A DNA stretch of 44,590 nucleotides. It comes from Clostridium sp. (GTDB taxonomy: Bacteria > Bacillota > Clostridia > Lachnospirales > Lachnospiraceae). How positions within the stretch are numbered: the stretch's first letter is position 1; every line of letters begins with the position of its first letter. Positions 7,722 through 15,645 of this stretch are shown in pieces. A program made the position numbers and the translations under genes. Location of the stretch: the NCBI GenBank assembly GCA_018377235.1, contig JAGZZT010000019.1:1-44590 (forward strand), in the 5' to 3' direction. The notes under the pieces were generated by a model that made no database searches, was not told the DNA's origin, and saw only the letters and a program-made list of their open reading frames with translations.

Positions 7722-7821
7722 TTGAGCTATAGTCCCGTAAGATTGCATGTTTAATATTTGTGATGCAGGTCTGCCTGCAGTGCAGAGATTATACATATAG
7801 TTAAATTCACTCTTTCACGAG

Positions 7822-7851
7822 AATGGCCGTCGGATTTCCGGCGGCCATTTT
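7822..7851 (+). terminator. Rho-independent terminator of the repeat lipoprotein
   Basis: AATGGCCGTCGG (7822-7833), loop ATTT, then CCGGCGGCCATT (7838-7849), followed by a short T-run. A 12-bp stem with one G-T pair. Confidence 0.8.
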
Positions 7852-7868
7852 CACATATATAAGAGGAA

Positions 7869-7929
7869 AAAGAAAAAAGGGAAACATTTTCGGTGACTTC
7901 CATTGGAACAAGAAAATGTTTCCCTTTTC
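7869..7929. terminator. Bidirectional terminator upstream of the SH3b gene 3' end
   Basis: GGGAAACATTTTC (7879-7891) and GAAAATGTTTCCC (7912-7924) form a perfect 13-bp stem. A purine run lies to the left and TTTTCT to the right, so both strands have a U-tract. It mainly serves the leftward gene ending at 7945. Confidence 0.85.
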
Positions 7930-7944
7930 TATGTACTATTGTTG

Positions 7945-8859
7945 TTAATCTGCAATCAGCTCCAAATATTCTTTGGATACATAGCCTTCCTGGCCTTCAA
8001 AGCTGATCTTGGCCCAGGTGTCATCATAGTCCTCGATATACTCGACTTCAGTTCCCGGAGCCAGCTGTCCCAGTTTGGATGCGCTGGTGGACGGCTCAGA
8101 ACGGACATTCAGCGTATCGCCGGTCTTATACCGCTTTTCGGGAGCTGCAGACTCCGTCTCTTCCTCTGTACTGGGTTCTTCCAGAGTAGGAGCGATAGTT
8201 TCAACTTCAATGGAAGAAGTGGTCTCTGTACCATTCTGCTCTCCTGGATGAACCATACGGATAATGAAAATAAGAATAATAATAACCGCTACAGGAATGA
8301 AAATCTTGAGCAGGCTGCCTGGATCTATGGATGGACCTGAAGAACGGGGACGTCTGCGTCTTGCAGAGCCGCCTGTTCGGGAGCCGCTTCTGGACGGAGT
8401 GTGGGCTCCGCCTGTTCTGGAGGAGTGAGGACGGCTTTCAGAGGGAGCCTCTGCCCGTTCTTTTTCCTGGGAACGCGGAACTGGGCGCTTCTTTTTGCCT
8501 GTGAAATCGTTAGCAAAGGTGTAGATTTCCTGGGATAGAAGGTGGTAGGCCTGTCCCGCGTTGTATGCCAGATTGTCCTCTTCGTGAACCGCTTTATTTC
8601 CGATCATGCGGATCTTGTGGTAGTGTTCGCAGGTTGTTTTGTTAATAATCTCATGCTCGTAGAGAGCGTCGATCATGTCAATCAGGCTGGCTTCCATGAT
8701 ATCGAAACGCTCACAGAGACATTTCACCATAAATTCCAGAGTCTGTCTCGCTCTGATCATACATTCGTTATACCGTTTCTGCCCCAGCAGCCGTTCGGTT
8801 TCCTGAAAGCCTTTCTGTATGCGCTCCCAGCTGCTGGTATTTATATTGTCTGTGCTCAT
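7945..8859 (-). CDS. DUF4145/HEPN-like protein with membrane anchor and extracytoplasmic SH3b domain
   Basis: A 304-residue protein. Residues 10-118 are all-helical and resemble DUF4145, a HEPN-superfamily domain, with the characteristic RMIGNKAVH (84-92); the Arg-to-His spacing is longer than the RX4-6H of HEPN nucleases. Residues 119-180 are Ser/Gly/Arg/Pro-rich. One helix spans about 183-201 and a Glu/Thr linker leads to a C-terminal bacterial SH3 domain (about 243-304, TLNVRSEPS...GYVSKEYL), which in this family binds cell-wall peptides. The topology puts the helical domain inside and SH3b outside. The start at 8859 has AAAGGAG 7 nt upstream. TATAAT lies at 8901-8896 on this strand, without a clear -35. 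Function unknown; possibly wall sensing. Confidence 0.8.
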   Translation of the reverse strand: MSTDNINTSSWERIQKGFQETERLLGQKRYNECMIRARQTLEFMVKCLCERFDIMEASLIDMIDALYEHEIINKTTCEHYHKIRMIGNKAVHEEDNLAYNAGQAYHLLSQEIYTFANDFTGKKKRPVPRSQEKERAEAPSESRPHSSRTGGAHTPSRSGSRTGGSARRRRPRSSGPSIDPGSLLKIFIPVAVIIILIFIIRMVHPGEQNGTETTSSIEVETIAPTLEEPSTEEETESAAPEKRYKTGDTLNVRSEPSTSASKLGQLAPGTEVEYIEDYDDTWAKISFEGQEGYVSKEYLELIAD

Positions 8860-9068
8860 AAGACATCTCCTTTGCCGCTGAATTTTTATACTGTCATTAT
8901 AATATAACTCGACATTTTCTGCACCATTATTTTCAAAAAAATTAAATTTGTAAGGAAATTGTTCGTTTATTGTCATAAAGTGTAAAAGCTTGCTGTTTTG
9001 AGAGGGGCTGTTTTGATGTCATAATGGATGAATGAATGGACAGGCTGCGTTTTCGCCGCAGCTATGTC

Positions 9069-9097
9069 TTGCAAGAGGAAGTGGGAAATGGTAAGAT
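9069..9097 (+). promoter_or_regulatory. Sigma-A promoter for trmB
   Basis: TTGCAA (9069-9074), a 17-bp spacer and TAAGAT (9092-9097). It lies just upstream of the AGGAGGAG ribosome site of trmB. Confidence 0.65.
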
Positions 9098-9133
9098 AGG
9101 GGCATACTGCAGAACAGACCAGGAGGAGACTAT

Positions 9134-9802
9134 ATGAGATTACGCCACATACCAGGGGCGGAGGAGGCTATTGAGCAGAGCCCTTATGTGATTCAGGAAC
9201 CGAAAGAAATGAAGGGTAAGTGGGACAGCGTATTTGGAAACAAAAATCCGATTCACATTGAGGTTGGAATGGGAAAAGGGCGCTTCATTATGGAGCTGGC
9301 TCAGAAAAACCCACAGATTAATTATATCGGCATTGAGCGGTATTCTACCGTTTTATTAAAGGCGCTGCAGAAGCGAGAGCAGCTTCCTGTTTCTAATATC
9401 TGTTTTATGTGCATCGATGCTAAAGAGCTGGGAGAAATTTTCGAGAAGGGAGAGGTAGAAAAAATTTATCTGAACTTTTCGGATCCGTGGCCTAAGGATC
9501 GACATGCAAAGCGCAGACTGACATCTCCGCAGTTTATGGCTGTCTATGACCAGGTTTTGGCAGCAGACGGGGATGTAGAGTTTAAGACGGACAACAGAGG
9601 ATTATTTGACTATTCGCTGGAGTCTATTCCGGAGGCGGGATGGAAAGTGAAGGAGCATACGTTTGACCTGCATCACAGCCCTATGGCAGAGGGGAATGTG
9701 ATGACGGAGTATGAGGAGAAATTTTCCTCCAAAGGCCAGGCAATCTGCAAACTGACAGCTGTAAGGGCAGAAGGAGAGACGCAGAGAAGAGGAAACAAAT
9801 AG
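9134..9802 (+). CDS. trmB: tRNA (guanine-N7-)-methyltransferase
   Basis: A 222-residue class I methyltransferase that makes m7G46 in the variable loop of tRNAs, using S-adenosylmethionine. The SAM-binding motif is EVGMGKGRF (about 43-51), followed by the acidic IGIER strand. The signature NFSDPWPKDRHAKRR at about 116-130 and the C-terminal FKTDN are typical of TrmB. Length is normal. The ribosome site AGGAGGAG lies 8 nt before the ATG. A 44-codon ORF follows after 46 bp, and two tRNA genes lie further on. Confidence 0.95.
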   Translation: MRLRHIPGAEEAIEQSPYVIQEPKEMKGKWDSVFGNKNPIHIEVGMGKGRFIMELAQKNPQINYIGIERYSTVLLKALQKREQLPVSNICFMCIDAKELGEIFEKGEVEKIYLNFSDPWPKDRHAKRRLTSPQFMAVYDQVLAADGDVEFKTDNRGLFDYSLESIPEAGWKVKEHTFDLHHSPMAEGNVMTEYEEKFSSKGQAICKLTAVRAEGETQRRGNK

Positions 9803-9848
9803 AGGCGGATGACATAAAATAAGGAAAGAGACGCGGAAGAGGAGAAAA

Positions 9849-9983
9849 ATGATGAAGAAAAAGCTGCTGCGCGCTCTTTCCAGGGCCACCTGCGATAAGG
9901 TTCAGCTGAACAGAACAGTGCTTCTGTGGAAAAAGCACCTGGAGGAGGCGGAAAAAGCTCTGGGGAAGCTGGGAAAAAAATAA
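9849..9983 (+). CDS. Small basic protein, 44 codons, unknown function
   Basis: The ORF opens with two consecutive ATGs after AGAGGAG and encodes a lysine-rich peptide (MMKKKLLRALSRAT..., ending GKLGKK) likely to form an amphipathic helix, with one Cys and one Trp. It lies 46 bp after trmB in the same direction, with no terminator between them, so it is probably cotranscribed. I do not recognise it. The good ribosome site and normal codon use argue for expression; the small size argues for caution. Confidence 0.5.
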   Translation: MMKKKLLRALSRATCDKVQLNRTVLLWKKHLEEAEKALGKLGKK

Positions 9984-10029
9984 TGTTAAAAATTTTGTAA
10001 AAGATTCTATAAAAGAAACGAAAAAAGTA

Positions 10030-10058
10030 TTGACTTTTTTTCTGTCTGGAGTTATACT
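10030..10058 (+). promoter_or_regulatory. Promoter for the tRNA-Lys pair
   Basis: TTGACT (10030-10035), a 17-bp spacer and TATACT (10053-10058). It is a strong stable-RNA-type promoter about 50 bp before the first tRNA. Confidence 0.8.
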
Positions 10059-10109
10059 AATTTGCGTGTTACGGAACAGGATTTAAAAATCTGTAATAAA
10101 AGAGAATAT

Positions 10110-10182
10110 GCGCCTTTAGCTCAGTTGGTAGAGCAGTAGACTCTTAATCTATTTGTCCGGGGTTCGAGCCCCCGAAGGCGCA
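10110..10182 (+). tRNA. tRNA-Lys (anticodon CTT), copy 1
   Basis: A full cloverleaf: acceptor GCGCCTT/AAGGCGC, D-arm GCTC/GAGC, anticodon stem GTAGA/TCTAT with loop CTCTTAA (anticodon CTT reading AAG), and T-arm CGGGG-TTCGAGC-CCCCG. The discriminator base is A and CCA is not encoded. Confidence 0.97.
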
Positions 10183-10228
10183 CTGAGAAACTGATGAATA
10201 AGGATTCTCACAATTTAATATTTTATAC

Positions 10229-10301
10229 GCGCCTTTAGCTCAGTTGGTAGAGCAGTAGACTCTTAATCTATTTGTCCGGGGTTCGAGCCCCCGAAGGCGC
10301 A
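10229..10301 (+). tRNA. tRNA-Lys (anticodon CTT), copy 2
   Basis: Identical in all 73 bases to copy 1 and separated from it by 46 bp with no promoter of its own, so both should come from one precursor. CCA is again not encoded. A possible weak terminator (CACTGAT against GTCGGTG, then six T) ends at about 10348. Confidence 0.97.
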
Positions 10302-10377
10302 CTGGAAAGCACTGATTTTGACGACTGAGAGCGTTGGGGTCGGTGTTTTTTGTTGCAGAAAAATAAGGATAAATGAC

Positions 10378-10411
10378 AAAGGAAGGAAAACTCTCAGTTT
10401 CCTTCCTTTTG
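10378..10411. terminator. Hairpin terminator between tRNAs and pilT
   Basis: AAAGGAAGGAAA (10378-10389) pairs perfectly with TTTCCTTCCTTT (10398-10409), loop ACTCTCAG. The T-rich 3' side suits the rightward tRNA transcript, and the hairpin can also serve the leftward pilus-like operon. One copy of the TTGTACACTGACGCT motif begins inside its right end (10409-10423). Confidence 0.75.
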
Positions 10412-10424
10412 TACACTGACGCTA

Positions 10425-11486
10425 TTATACGCCCAGACGCATCTTCATCTGTTCTGGATTCGGACTGTAGCTGATGCAGGTTTCTCTGGTGATGAGTCCC
10501 AGCTGAAGATATTTCAGCAGGCTGCTGTCCAGACTTACCATGCCCTCCGCCATGCTGGTGGCGATGACATTCTGAATCTGATGGATTTTAGATTCGCGGA
10601 TCATGCTCCGGATGGCTTCGTTGACAAACATGATTTCAAAGGCTGGGATCAGGGAGCCGTCAGCAGCCGGCACAAGCTGCTGTGATACAACGGCTTTTAA
10701 TACCATGGCCAGCTGCACACGGATCTGCTGCTGGCCATCGGCAGGAAACACATCAATGATGCGGTCAATAGTGTTGGCCGCGCCGGTGGTGTGCAGGGTG
10801 GAAATCAGCAGATGGCCGGTTTCTGCAGCTGTCATAGCCGTCTGAATCGTCTCATAGTCTCTCATTTCTCCCAGAAGAATTACATCAGGAGCCTGACGGA
10901 GAGAGGCTCTTAAGCCGTCTACATAGGAAGCAGTATCATGGCCGATCTCCCGCTGAGTGACGACGGCTCTTTGATGATGGTGCAGATATTCGATGGGATC
11001 TTCCAGCGTGATAACGTGGGCGTTTCTGGTCTGGTTAATCCGGTCGATTATGCAGGCCAGGGTTGTGGACTTTCCGCTTCCAGCGGAGCCAGTTACAAGC
11101 ACCATGCCCTTTTTCATGGAAGCAATGTTCAGGACTGTTTCCGGAATGTGAATATCCGCCGGATTCGGCAGGTCAAACCGGACGATTCGGATTACAGCCG
11201 CCAGAGAGCCTCTCTGCTTCATAACGCTTGCGCGGAAGCGGGATAATCCTACAATGGAGAAAGAGAAGTCATCGTCTCCCTGTTCCTGAATGCGGGTCAT
11301 ATCTCTGTTTCCGCTTATAGCGTAGATTTCCCGGATATAATTGTCCATTTCAGCCGGGAATACCTTTTCTTTTCCTACAGGCTCGATGCTGCCGTTTATT
11401 TTCATGGCCAGAGGCATTCCTGGAATCAGGAAAATGTCAGAGGCCTGTTTTTTTACGGCATCTTGAAAAAATTCTTTAATATCCAT
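10425..11486 (-). CDS. pilT: Type IV pilus retraction-type ATPase PilT
   Basis: A 353-residue secretion ATPase. It has an N-terminal PAS-like part, Walker A GSAGSGKSTT (about 133-142), Asp box and Walker B in ITLEDPIEY and VILLGEMRD, and the His box STLHT. The C-terminal AIRSMIRE corresponds to the PilT-specific AIRNLIRE signature, which distinguishes it from PilB/GspE extension ATPases. It would form a hexamer at the membrane base of a pilus-like machine. It is the last gene of a leftward operon that starts at pilC, 27 bp after the preceding small protein gene; the ribosome site is AAGAGG. No PilB-type partner is in the window. Confidence 0.92.
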   Translation of the reverse strand: MDIKEFFQDAVKKQASDIFLIPGMPLAMKINGSIEPVGKEKVFPAEMDNYIREIYAISGNRDMTRIQEQGDDDFSFSIVGLSRFRASVMKQRGSLAAVIRIVRFDLPNPADIHIPETVLNIASMKKGMVLVTGSAGSGKSTTLACIIDRINQTRNAHVITLEDPIEYLHHHQRAVVTQREIGHDTASYVDGLRASLRQAPDVILLGEMRDYETIQTAMTAAETGHLLISTLHTTGAANTIDRIIDVFPADGQQQIRVQLAMVLKAVVSQQLVPAADGSLIPAFEIMFVNEAIRSMIRESKIHQIQNVIATSMAEGMVSLDSSLLKYLQLGLITRETCISYSPNPEQMKMRLGV

Positions 11487-11513
11487 ATTGAAACCTCTTT
11501 GCTTAACAACTCA

Positions 11514-11978
11514 TTATGGCAGATTCTCTGCCTCTGTTTCTATGCTGTCAGGTCCTGTCCATACAGGCAGCCGTGTATCGATGACGTAGTCTTCACTGTT
11601 GAAAACGCGGGAGGAAACCAGATGCCCATCAGACAGCTGGTACTCAGCTGACAGAGCCTGTCCCTGAGACAGGGGGATAGTCAGAATTATGGTGCTGCCA
11701 TCCTCAGATGCCGCAGTTTCCGCCCCCTCTGGGACGGCGCCAAACGCCAGAGCGTCAGAAATGTCCATTCCCCGTATGCTGTTGGCCCATGTCTGGGCTT
11801 TAGCATCAGCCTGATAGAATGCCTGTACCGATTCTGCCCGCCTCCTGGCAAAGGACAGGGATGCCTGCGCATCGCTGAGGCTCAAAAGGGAGAATACGGC
11901 CAGACACAGGATCAGGAGGATTAGAACAATGGAGGCGGTTCCGATATTAATTCTGCTGGTTTTTGCTGTTTCCTTCAC
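11514..11978 (-). CDS. Small pilin-like membrane protein
   Basis: A 154-residue protein with one N-terminal transmembrane helix (about 13-35, IGTASIVLILLILCLAVFSL), then a helical stretch rich in Ala/Arg and a beta-rich extracytoplasmic part. Its shape and place between pilT and other single-helix proteins suggest a minor-pilin-like component. A canonical prepilin cleavage site (Gly-Phe with Glu at +5) is missing. It overlaps the upstream gene by 32 bp. No family is recognised with confidence. Confidence 0.7.
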   Translation of the reverse strand: MKETAKTSRINIGTASIVLILLILCLAVFSLLSLSDAQASLSFARRRAESVQAFYQADAKAQTWANSIRGMDISDALAFGAVPEGAETAASEDGSTIILTIPLSQGQALSAEYQLSDGHLVSSRVFNSEDYVIDTRLPVWTGPDSIETEAENLP

Positions 11979-12438
11979 TGTCAGCCTCCTCTCTGTCTGT
12001 CATATGGCTTCCCTCCAGTGTGTAAATCGTTTCCTGGGCAGGTTCTGAAATGTGGGTGTCTACCTGAATGGAGACATTTAAAAGCCCGTCGTCTGACTGG
12101 CTGGTGACATGCAGAACTGCATAGGTATCTTTGGGGAACGGGCCGTCCCCACCGGGAAGACGGTTATCGGGCTGTTTGGAAACAGGCTTCCAGGATTGAT
12201 CCAGACAGACACTCCAGATTCCCTCTCTTTCAGAAAGGAAGGTCTGTTCCATTTCCTGCTCAGCGGCCATGACAGCCTCGTTTAAATCCTGAGCCTTCCG
12301 GCTCATGGTATCGGCCTTTGCGAAAGCCATGACGAAAATGCAGGCGGCTATGGCGAAAAAACCGCAGACCCACAGCATTTCCATCAGGAAGGCGTAGGAA
12401 GGCCGTTTATTTGTTACTGTGTATTTTGTGCGCAGCAT
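11947..12438 (-). CDS. Small pilin-like membrane protein
   Basis: A 163-residue protein with an N-terminal basic segment (KRPSYAFLMEMLWV), one transmembrane helix at about 15-40, and a soluble domain ending in an acidic Asn/Gln tail. The Glu in FLMEML sits five residues into the hydrophobic segment, as in type IV pilins, but the residue before it is Tyr rather than Gly. It overlaps the next gene by 32 bp, so the two are translationally linked. Probably an accessory pseudopilin; the exact role is unknown. Confidence 0.7.
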   Translation of the reverse strand: MLRTKYTVTNKRPSYAFLMEMLWVCGFFAIAACIFVMAFAKADTMSRKAQDLNEAVMAAEQEMEQTFLSEREGIWSVCLDQSWKPVSKQPDNRLPGGDGPFPKDTYAVLHVTSQSDDGLLNVSIQVDTHISEPAQETIYTLEGSHMTDREEADSEGNSKNQQN

Positions 12439-12450
12439 TGGCCTCCTCCT

Positions 12451-13167
12451 TTACTCACTGCGGTCAGGCTGGATGTCAGCTGGTTTCGGCGTCTTTGAGC
12501 TGTCTAAAGGTTCATCGGCGGTTTCTTCTGTAACTCCCAGATAGGAAAAATCTCTGGCTGGAGCTTCTTCTGGAATTTCGCCCAGATAGGAGCTGTCACG
12601 GAAGTTTTCTGCTTCAGAATCTTCTGTCATAGGGGCTCCGTTCTGCAGAAGAGATTCGCCTGAGGCGCTCCTGAGCAGAATAGAGATAGTCCGTCCGCTT
12701 TCCGGCGAAGAACCGTCAGCGGATGCCTGGGAAATAGTCAAAAGGCGTTTTCCGTCCGGTTCGTCCAGAGAAAAGGAAAGTGTGGGACAAGCACAGATTT
12801 CCAGACCGTCTTCTACAGACAGGCCGCTGCCGCTGGGAGTGAAAAGTTCCCAAAGGCTGCCGTCCATGGTATAAATCCAGGTTTCATAGACAGTTCCGTC
12901 TGTCTGGGAGGCGAGAAGCAGGAAAGAGGTTCCGTCATCAGTCTCACCTACTGTTACGCCTCCGGTCTGGTCTGCCTGCCGGATTTTGTTTATCACGTAG
13001 CTGACTGCTGTATCCCGGTAAAAGGAATCGTTATCCCGCGTTCGGATATTTTCGTAGACGCGGCTTCCAATCAGGACTGTAAACACAGAGCAGAAGAGAA
13101 AAACGAAAAAGAGAAGCATGGAAAACAGGAAACCTGTCTTTCCTGAAGGTGGAGTCTGTTTTATCAT
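12451..13167 (-). CDS. DUF4860-type membrane protein of pilus-like operon
   Basis: A 238-residue protein. The N-terminus PPSGKTGFLFSMLLFF has a Gly-Phe junction followed by one transmembrane helix (about 12-34), as in pseudopilins, but lacks Glu at +5. The extracytoplasmic part resembles DUF4860 proteins, which occur in such operons in Lachnospiraceae. The tail after about residue 180 is Ser/Asp/Glu-rich with two similar YLGxxxE segments. The ATG overlaps the stop of the upstream gene by 4 bp (ATGA), indicating coupled translation. Confidence 0.75.
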   Translation of the reverse strand: MIKQTPPSGKTGFLFSMLLFFVFLFCSVFTVLIGSRVYENIRTRDNDSFYRDTAVSYVINKIRQADQTGGVTVGETDDGTSFLLLASQTDGTVYETWIYTMDGSLWELFTPSGSGLSVEDGLEICACPTLSFSLDEPDGKRLLTISQASADGSSPESGRTISILLRSASGESLLQNGAPMTEDSEAENFRDSSYLGEIPEEAPARDFSYLGVTEETADEPLDSSKTPKPADIQPDRSE

Positions 13168-13520
13168 GATTTTCCTCCCTTCTCCTGGCTCTCAGGCTCT
13201 GCGGGAAGTACGGTGATATCCGGCATTACATTGCTGGCCCAGCCATCGTAGAACACATGATACCGGTCTCTGTCAATGACGATGCCGTAGTGCTCCTCCA
13301 GGTATTCTATGCTGGGAGGATAGCGTCCTTCGATGGCATAGCATTGGACACAGGCTCTCTGGACGGCGTTCCTGAGAGATGCCAGGCTTTCCTCCTCGCT
13401 TTTGGACTCCATGGCCCTGACGCAGAAGAGGAAGAAATAAAGAATTGCAAAGAAGAGGAGGAAAGACAGCAGATATCCAGCGAATCCCCTCTTCTCTTTT
13501 TGAATTTGTACATGCAGCAT
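13164..13520 (-). CDS. Pilin-like protein of pilus-like operon
   Basis: A 118-residue protein. QKEKRGFAGYLLSFLLFF is a basic segment with a Gly-Phe junction followed by a transmembrane helix, close to a class III prepilin leader, but Glu+5 is absent. The soluble part holds RNAVQRACVQCYAIEGRYPPSIEYLEEHYGI, a pattern like the alpha-C region and YP turn of major pseudopilins such as GspG/ComGC. The start at 13520 has AGGGGGA upstream; a GTG seven codons earlier lacks a site. It is the best candidate for the structural subunit, located directly after pilC. Confidence 0.75.
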   Translation of the reverse strand: MLHVQIQKEKRGFAGYLLSFLLFFAILYFFLFCVRAMESKSEEESLASLRNAVQRACVQCYAIEGRYPPSIEYLEEHYGIVIDRDRYHVFYDGWASNVMPDITVLPAEPESQEKGGKS

Positions 13521-13544
13521 AAGATCCCCCTGTTTATCCACTGT

Positions 13545-14591
13545 TTAACCAATGGAGGAAAGAATTCCGGCAAGAGGCAGCATGACGGACAGAAGCACAA
13601 GTCCTACCGCAATTGCCAGTACAGATACAATGGCGGGCTCAAGCCGCGCGATCAGGCTGTCGAGAGCATCGGAGGAGCGCTCGTCGTAATCTGCCTCCAG
13701 CTCCTTCATTACAGTTTCCAGCTGTCCGGCTCTGCTTCCAATGCGGATCATCTGCAGATCAAAGCCAGAGAACAGGCCGGAAGGCTCGATCGAGTCATAA
13801 AAGGCCTTTCCAGAAGCCAGTTCTTTTTCGCAGGCCTGGACTCCTGGAAGAACAGAATCATTGTCCACTAGAGAAGCAGCTATGCGGCAGCCTTCAGCCA
13901 TATCCATGCCGCAGTGAAGCGTCATGGCCATAACGGAACAGAAACGGCGCAGAGCAGAAAGCCGGGCAATGCCTGAGCGTTTTTTGATTAGAGATAAAAG
14001 CCGGGCAGACAGGCTGTTTTCCTGTCCAGGCCGGCTGGTCAGCCGGATCACAGCGAACACTGCAATCAAAATAAATGCAAAGACAAGGGCTCCTCCGCTT
14101 AGAATTCCTCCAAACCGGATGGCAGTCTGGGCAGCAGGAGGAATCGATGTTCCCAGCTGTTCATAAACGCCGGAGAAGACAGGCATGACCTTTGTAAAAA
14201 GGATGAACAGGATCGCTAACAGCATAATAATCATGACAGCCGGGTAGGTAACAGCACGGCGCAGGTTTTCGCCCAGCCGGTATTCACGCTCATAAAAGCG
14301 GGACAGATGCTCCATGACAGCGTCCAGCGTTCCTGTACGCTCTCCCAGGAGCGTCATCTGAACCACATAAGCGGGAAAGCATGCAGCCTCAGCGACAGCC
14401 TGGCTGAAGGGAAAGCCCATGCGCAGCTTGTCGGACATAGCGGCAAGAACTTCCTTTTCTCTGGGAAGGGAAGCGTCCTCCGCCATGACAGAAAGTCCCT
14501 CATAAAGAGGAACCGCAGATTTCAAAAGAATGGAAATCTGCATGCAGAAGCCGGACAGCGCAAGTCCGGTAAACGGAACGGATTGTTTCAT
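13545..14591 (-). CDS. pilC: Type II secretion/type IV pilus inner-membrane protein (GspF/PilC)
   Basis: A 348-residue polytopic platform protein. It contains two GspF repeats, each with a cytoplasmic helical bundle: residues about 12-115 with the hallmark GERTGTLDAVMEHL, and about 210-320 with GSRAGQLETVMKEL. Membrane helices lie near 118-140, 165-190 and 322-345. It anchors the cytosolic ATPase and organises pilin assembly. The start at 14591 has AGGA 8 nt upstream; TTG two codons earlier is less likely. It is the first gene of the six-gene leftward operon, and a hairpin at 14608-14626 lies just upstream. Confidence 0.88.
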   Translation of the reverse strand: MKQSVPFTGLALSGFCMQISILLKSAVPLYEGLSVMAEDASLPREKEVLAAMSDKLRMGFPFSQAVAEAACFPAYVVQMTLLGERTGTLDAVMEHLSRFYEREYRLGENLRRAVTYPAVMIIMLLAILFILFTKVMPVFSGVYEQLGTSIPPAAQTAIRFGGILSGGALVFAFILIAVFAVIRLTSRPGQENSLSARLLSLIKKRSGIARLSALRRFCSVMAMTLHCGMDMAEGCRIAASLVDNDSVLPGVQACEKELASGKAFYDSIEPSGLFSGFDLQMIRIGSRAGQLETVMKELEADYDERSSDALDSLIARLEPAIVSVLAIAVGLVLLSVMLPLAGILSSIG

Positions 14592-14607
14592 AGTCAATTC
14601 CTCATAA

Positions 14608-14626
14608 GGCCCTGCTCTGCAGGGCC
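14608..14626 (-). promoter_or_regulatory. Hairpin upstream of pilC
   Basis: GGCCCTGC and GCAGGGCC form a perfect 8-bp stem with a 3-nt loop. It lies 17 bp upstream of pilC, after the leftward transglutaminase gene. With no U-run it is not a clean terminator. It may be an RNA-processing or stability hairpin, or a partial attenuator that separates the two transcription units. Confidence 0.5.
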
Positions 14627-14680
14627 GTCTTTCTCATGCGGGAAATAATAAACAATTAGTATTAACAGGCAGATATTATC

Positions 14681-15589
14681 TTAATAGGTAAATTTAGCCT
14701 GGTAGTTGGCCTGGTTGGAAATATAGCTGGAAATGGCTGCGTTTCCTTTTCCGCTGGAGGCGAAAGTAGGATCCATATAGCGCCAGCTGGTTCCATCAAA
14801 GTAAATGATATTGTCTACCCATCCCTGACCAGTCAGGTACACGCTTACCCAGGCATGGTAGGTTCCGCCGGTGTAGCCAATTACGAGTTTTGTAGGAATA
14901 TCCAGGGAGCGAAGCATGGATGTCATTACAGCCGCATAGTCAAAGCAGATGCCCTTTCCGGAAGCCAGGGTGGCGTCAGGGATGGGCAGATAGCCGCTCT
15001 GAACGGATGCCGCTTTCTGGTAATCGTAGGAAATATGATCAACAGCATAGCGGTAAACAGCCTGCACTTTTGCCAGAGGATCTGAAATTCCGGCTGTCAG
15101 TTCAGCTGCCTTGGCTACAACAGCAGAGTTTTCATTAAAGTTGCAGAACTGATTTGGATACAGGAAAGGAGACTGGCTGTCTGCGATATTCGCTGTGACA
15201 GTCTGGCTCATTACCTGAGCATAGGAAGTTCCCTGAACCTGCTGAAATACTTTGACCGTATAGCTTCCGCTTCCCTCTGTCAGAGGGAAGACTTCATAGT
15301 TTCCAGCGGTATTCAGATCATAAGTATATTCAGTACCTTTGGAAATGCGTACCTTGATGCGGGACGTTCCGCCGCTGTATTTGACCATAATATAGCCCTG
15401 AGAGGCGTTGGATGCGTCAATTACAGCGCTGCCGTTTGAAAAGACGGACGTTCCGGAAGCCTGCGGAGTCCTCACCTGGGCAAAGACGGGAGCCGACAGG
15501 AGAGCGGCGGATAAAAGGCCCAGAATCAGAGCTTTTCTGCCCTGTTTCATACATCTTCTGAAGGAGCGTGACATTTTAAATGAAATCAT
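14681..15589 (-). CDS. Secreted transglutaminase-like (cysteine peptidase fold) protein
   Basis: A 302-residue exported protein. Residues 1-37 form a signal peptide ending VFAQ. A beta-rich region (about 45-135) precedes a transglutaminase-like core with the full triad: Cys215 in GKGICFDYAAV, His245 in YHAWVSV and Asp273 in YMDPTF. Such bacterial domains mostly act as peptidases or amide-cleaving enzymes at the cell surface rather than as protein crosslinkers. The ATG at 15589 has AGAGG 8 nt upstream. It lies codirectional with and directly before the pilus-like operon, but a functional link is only positional. Confidence 0.85.
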   Translation of the reverse strand: MISFKMSRSFRRCMKQGRKALILGLLSAALLSAPVFAQVRTPQASGTSVFSNGSAVIDASNASQGYIMVKYSGGTSRIKVRISKGTEYTYDLNTAGNYEVFPLTEGSGSYTVKVFQQVQGTSYAQVMSQTVTANIADSQSPFLYPNQFCNFNENSAVVAKAAELTAGISDPLAKVQAVYRYAVDHISYDYQKAASVQSGYLPIPDATLASGKGICFDYAAVMTSMLRSLDIPTKLVIGYTGGTYHAWVSVYLTGQGWVDNIIYFDGTSWRYMDPTFASSGKGNAAISSYISNQANYQAKFTY

Positions 15590-15645
15590 AAATATTACCT
15601 CTTTTATGTCTGCGTTTTATCTGATGGAGCATATGACTCTGGCAT

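Noticed and set aside
7485..7796. Long antisense frame rich in Cys and Leu opposite the repeat lipoprotein
   Set aside because: It is only the complement of the 24-bp tandem repeat, with no ribosome site or family resemblance.
13257..13871. 204-codon frame on the + strand inside the pilus-like operon
   Set aside because: It runs antisense to two well-supported genes, has no ribosome site, and its sequence has no recognisable fold.
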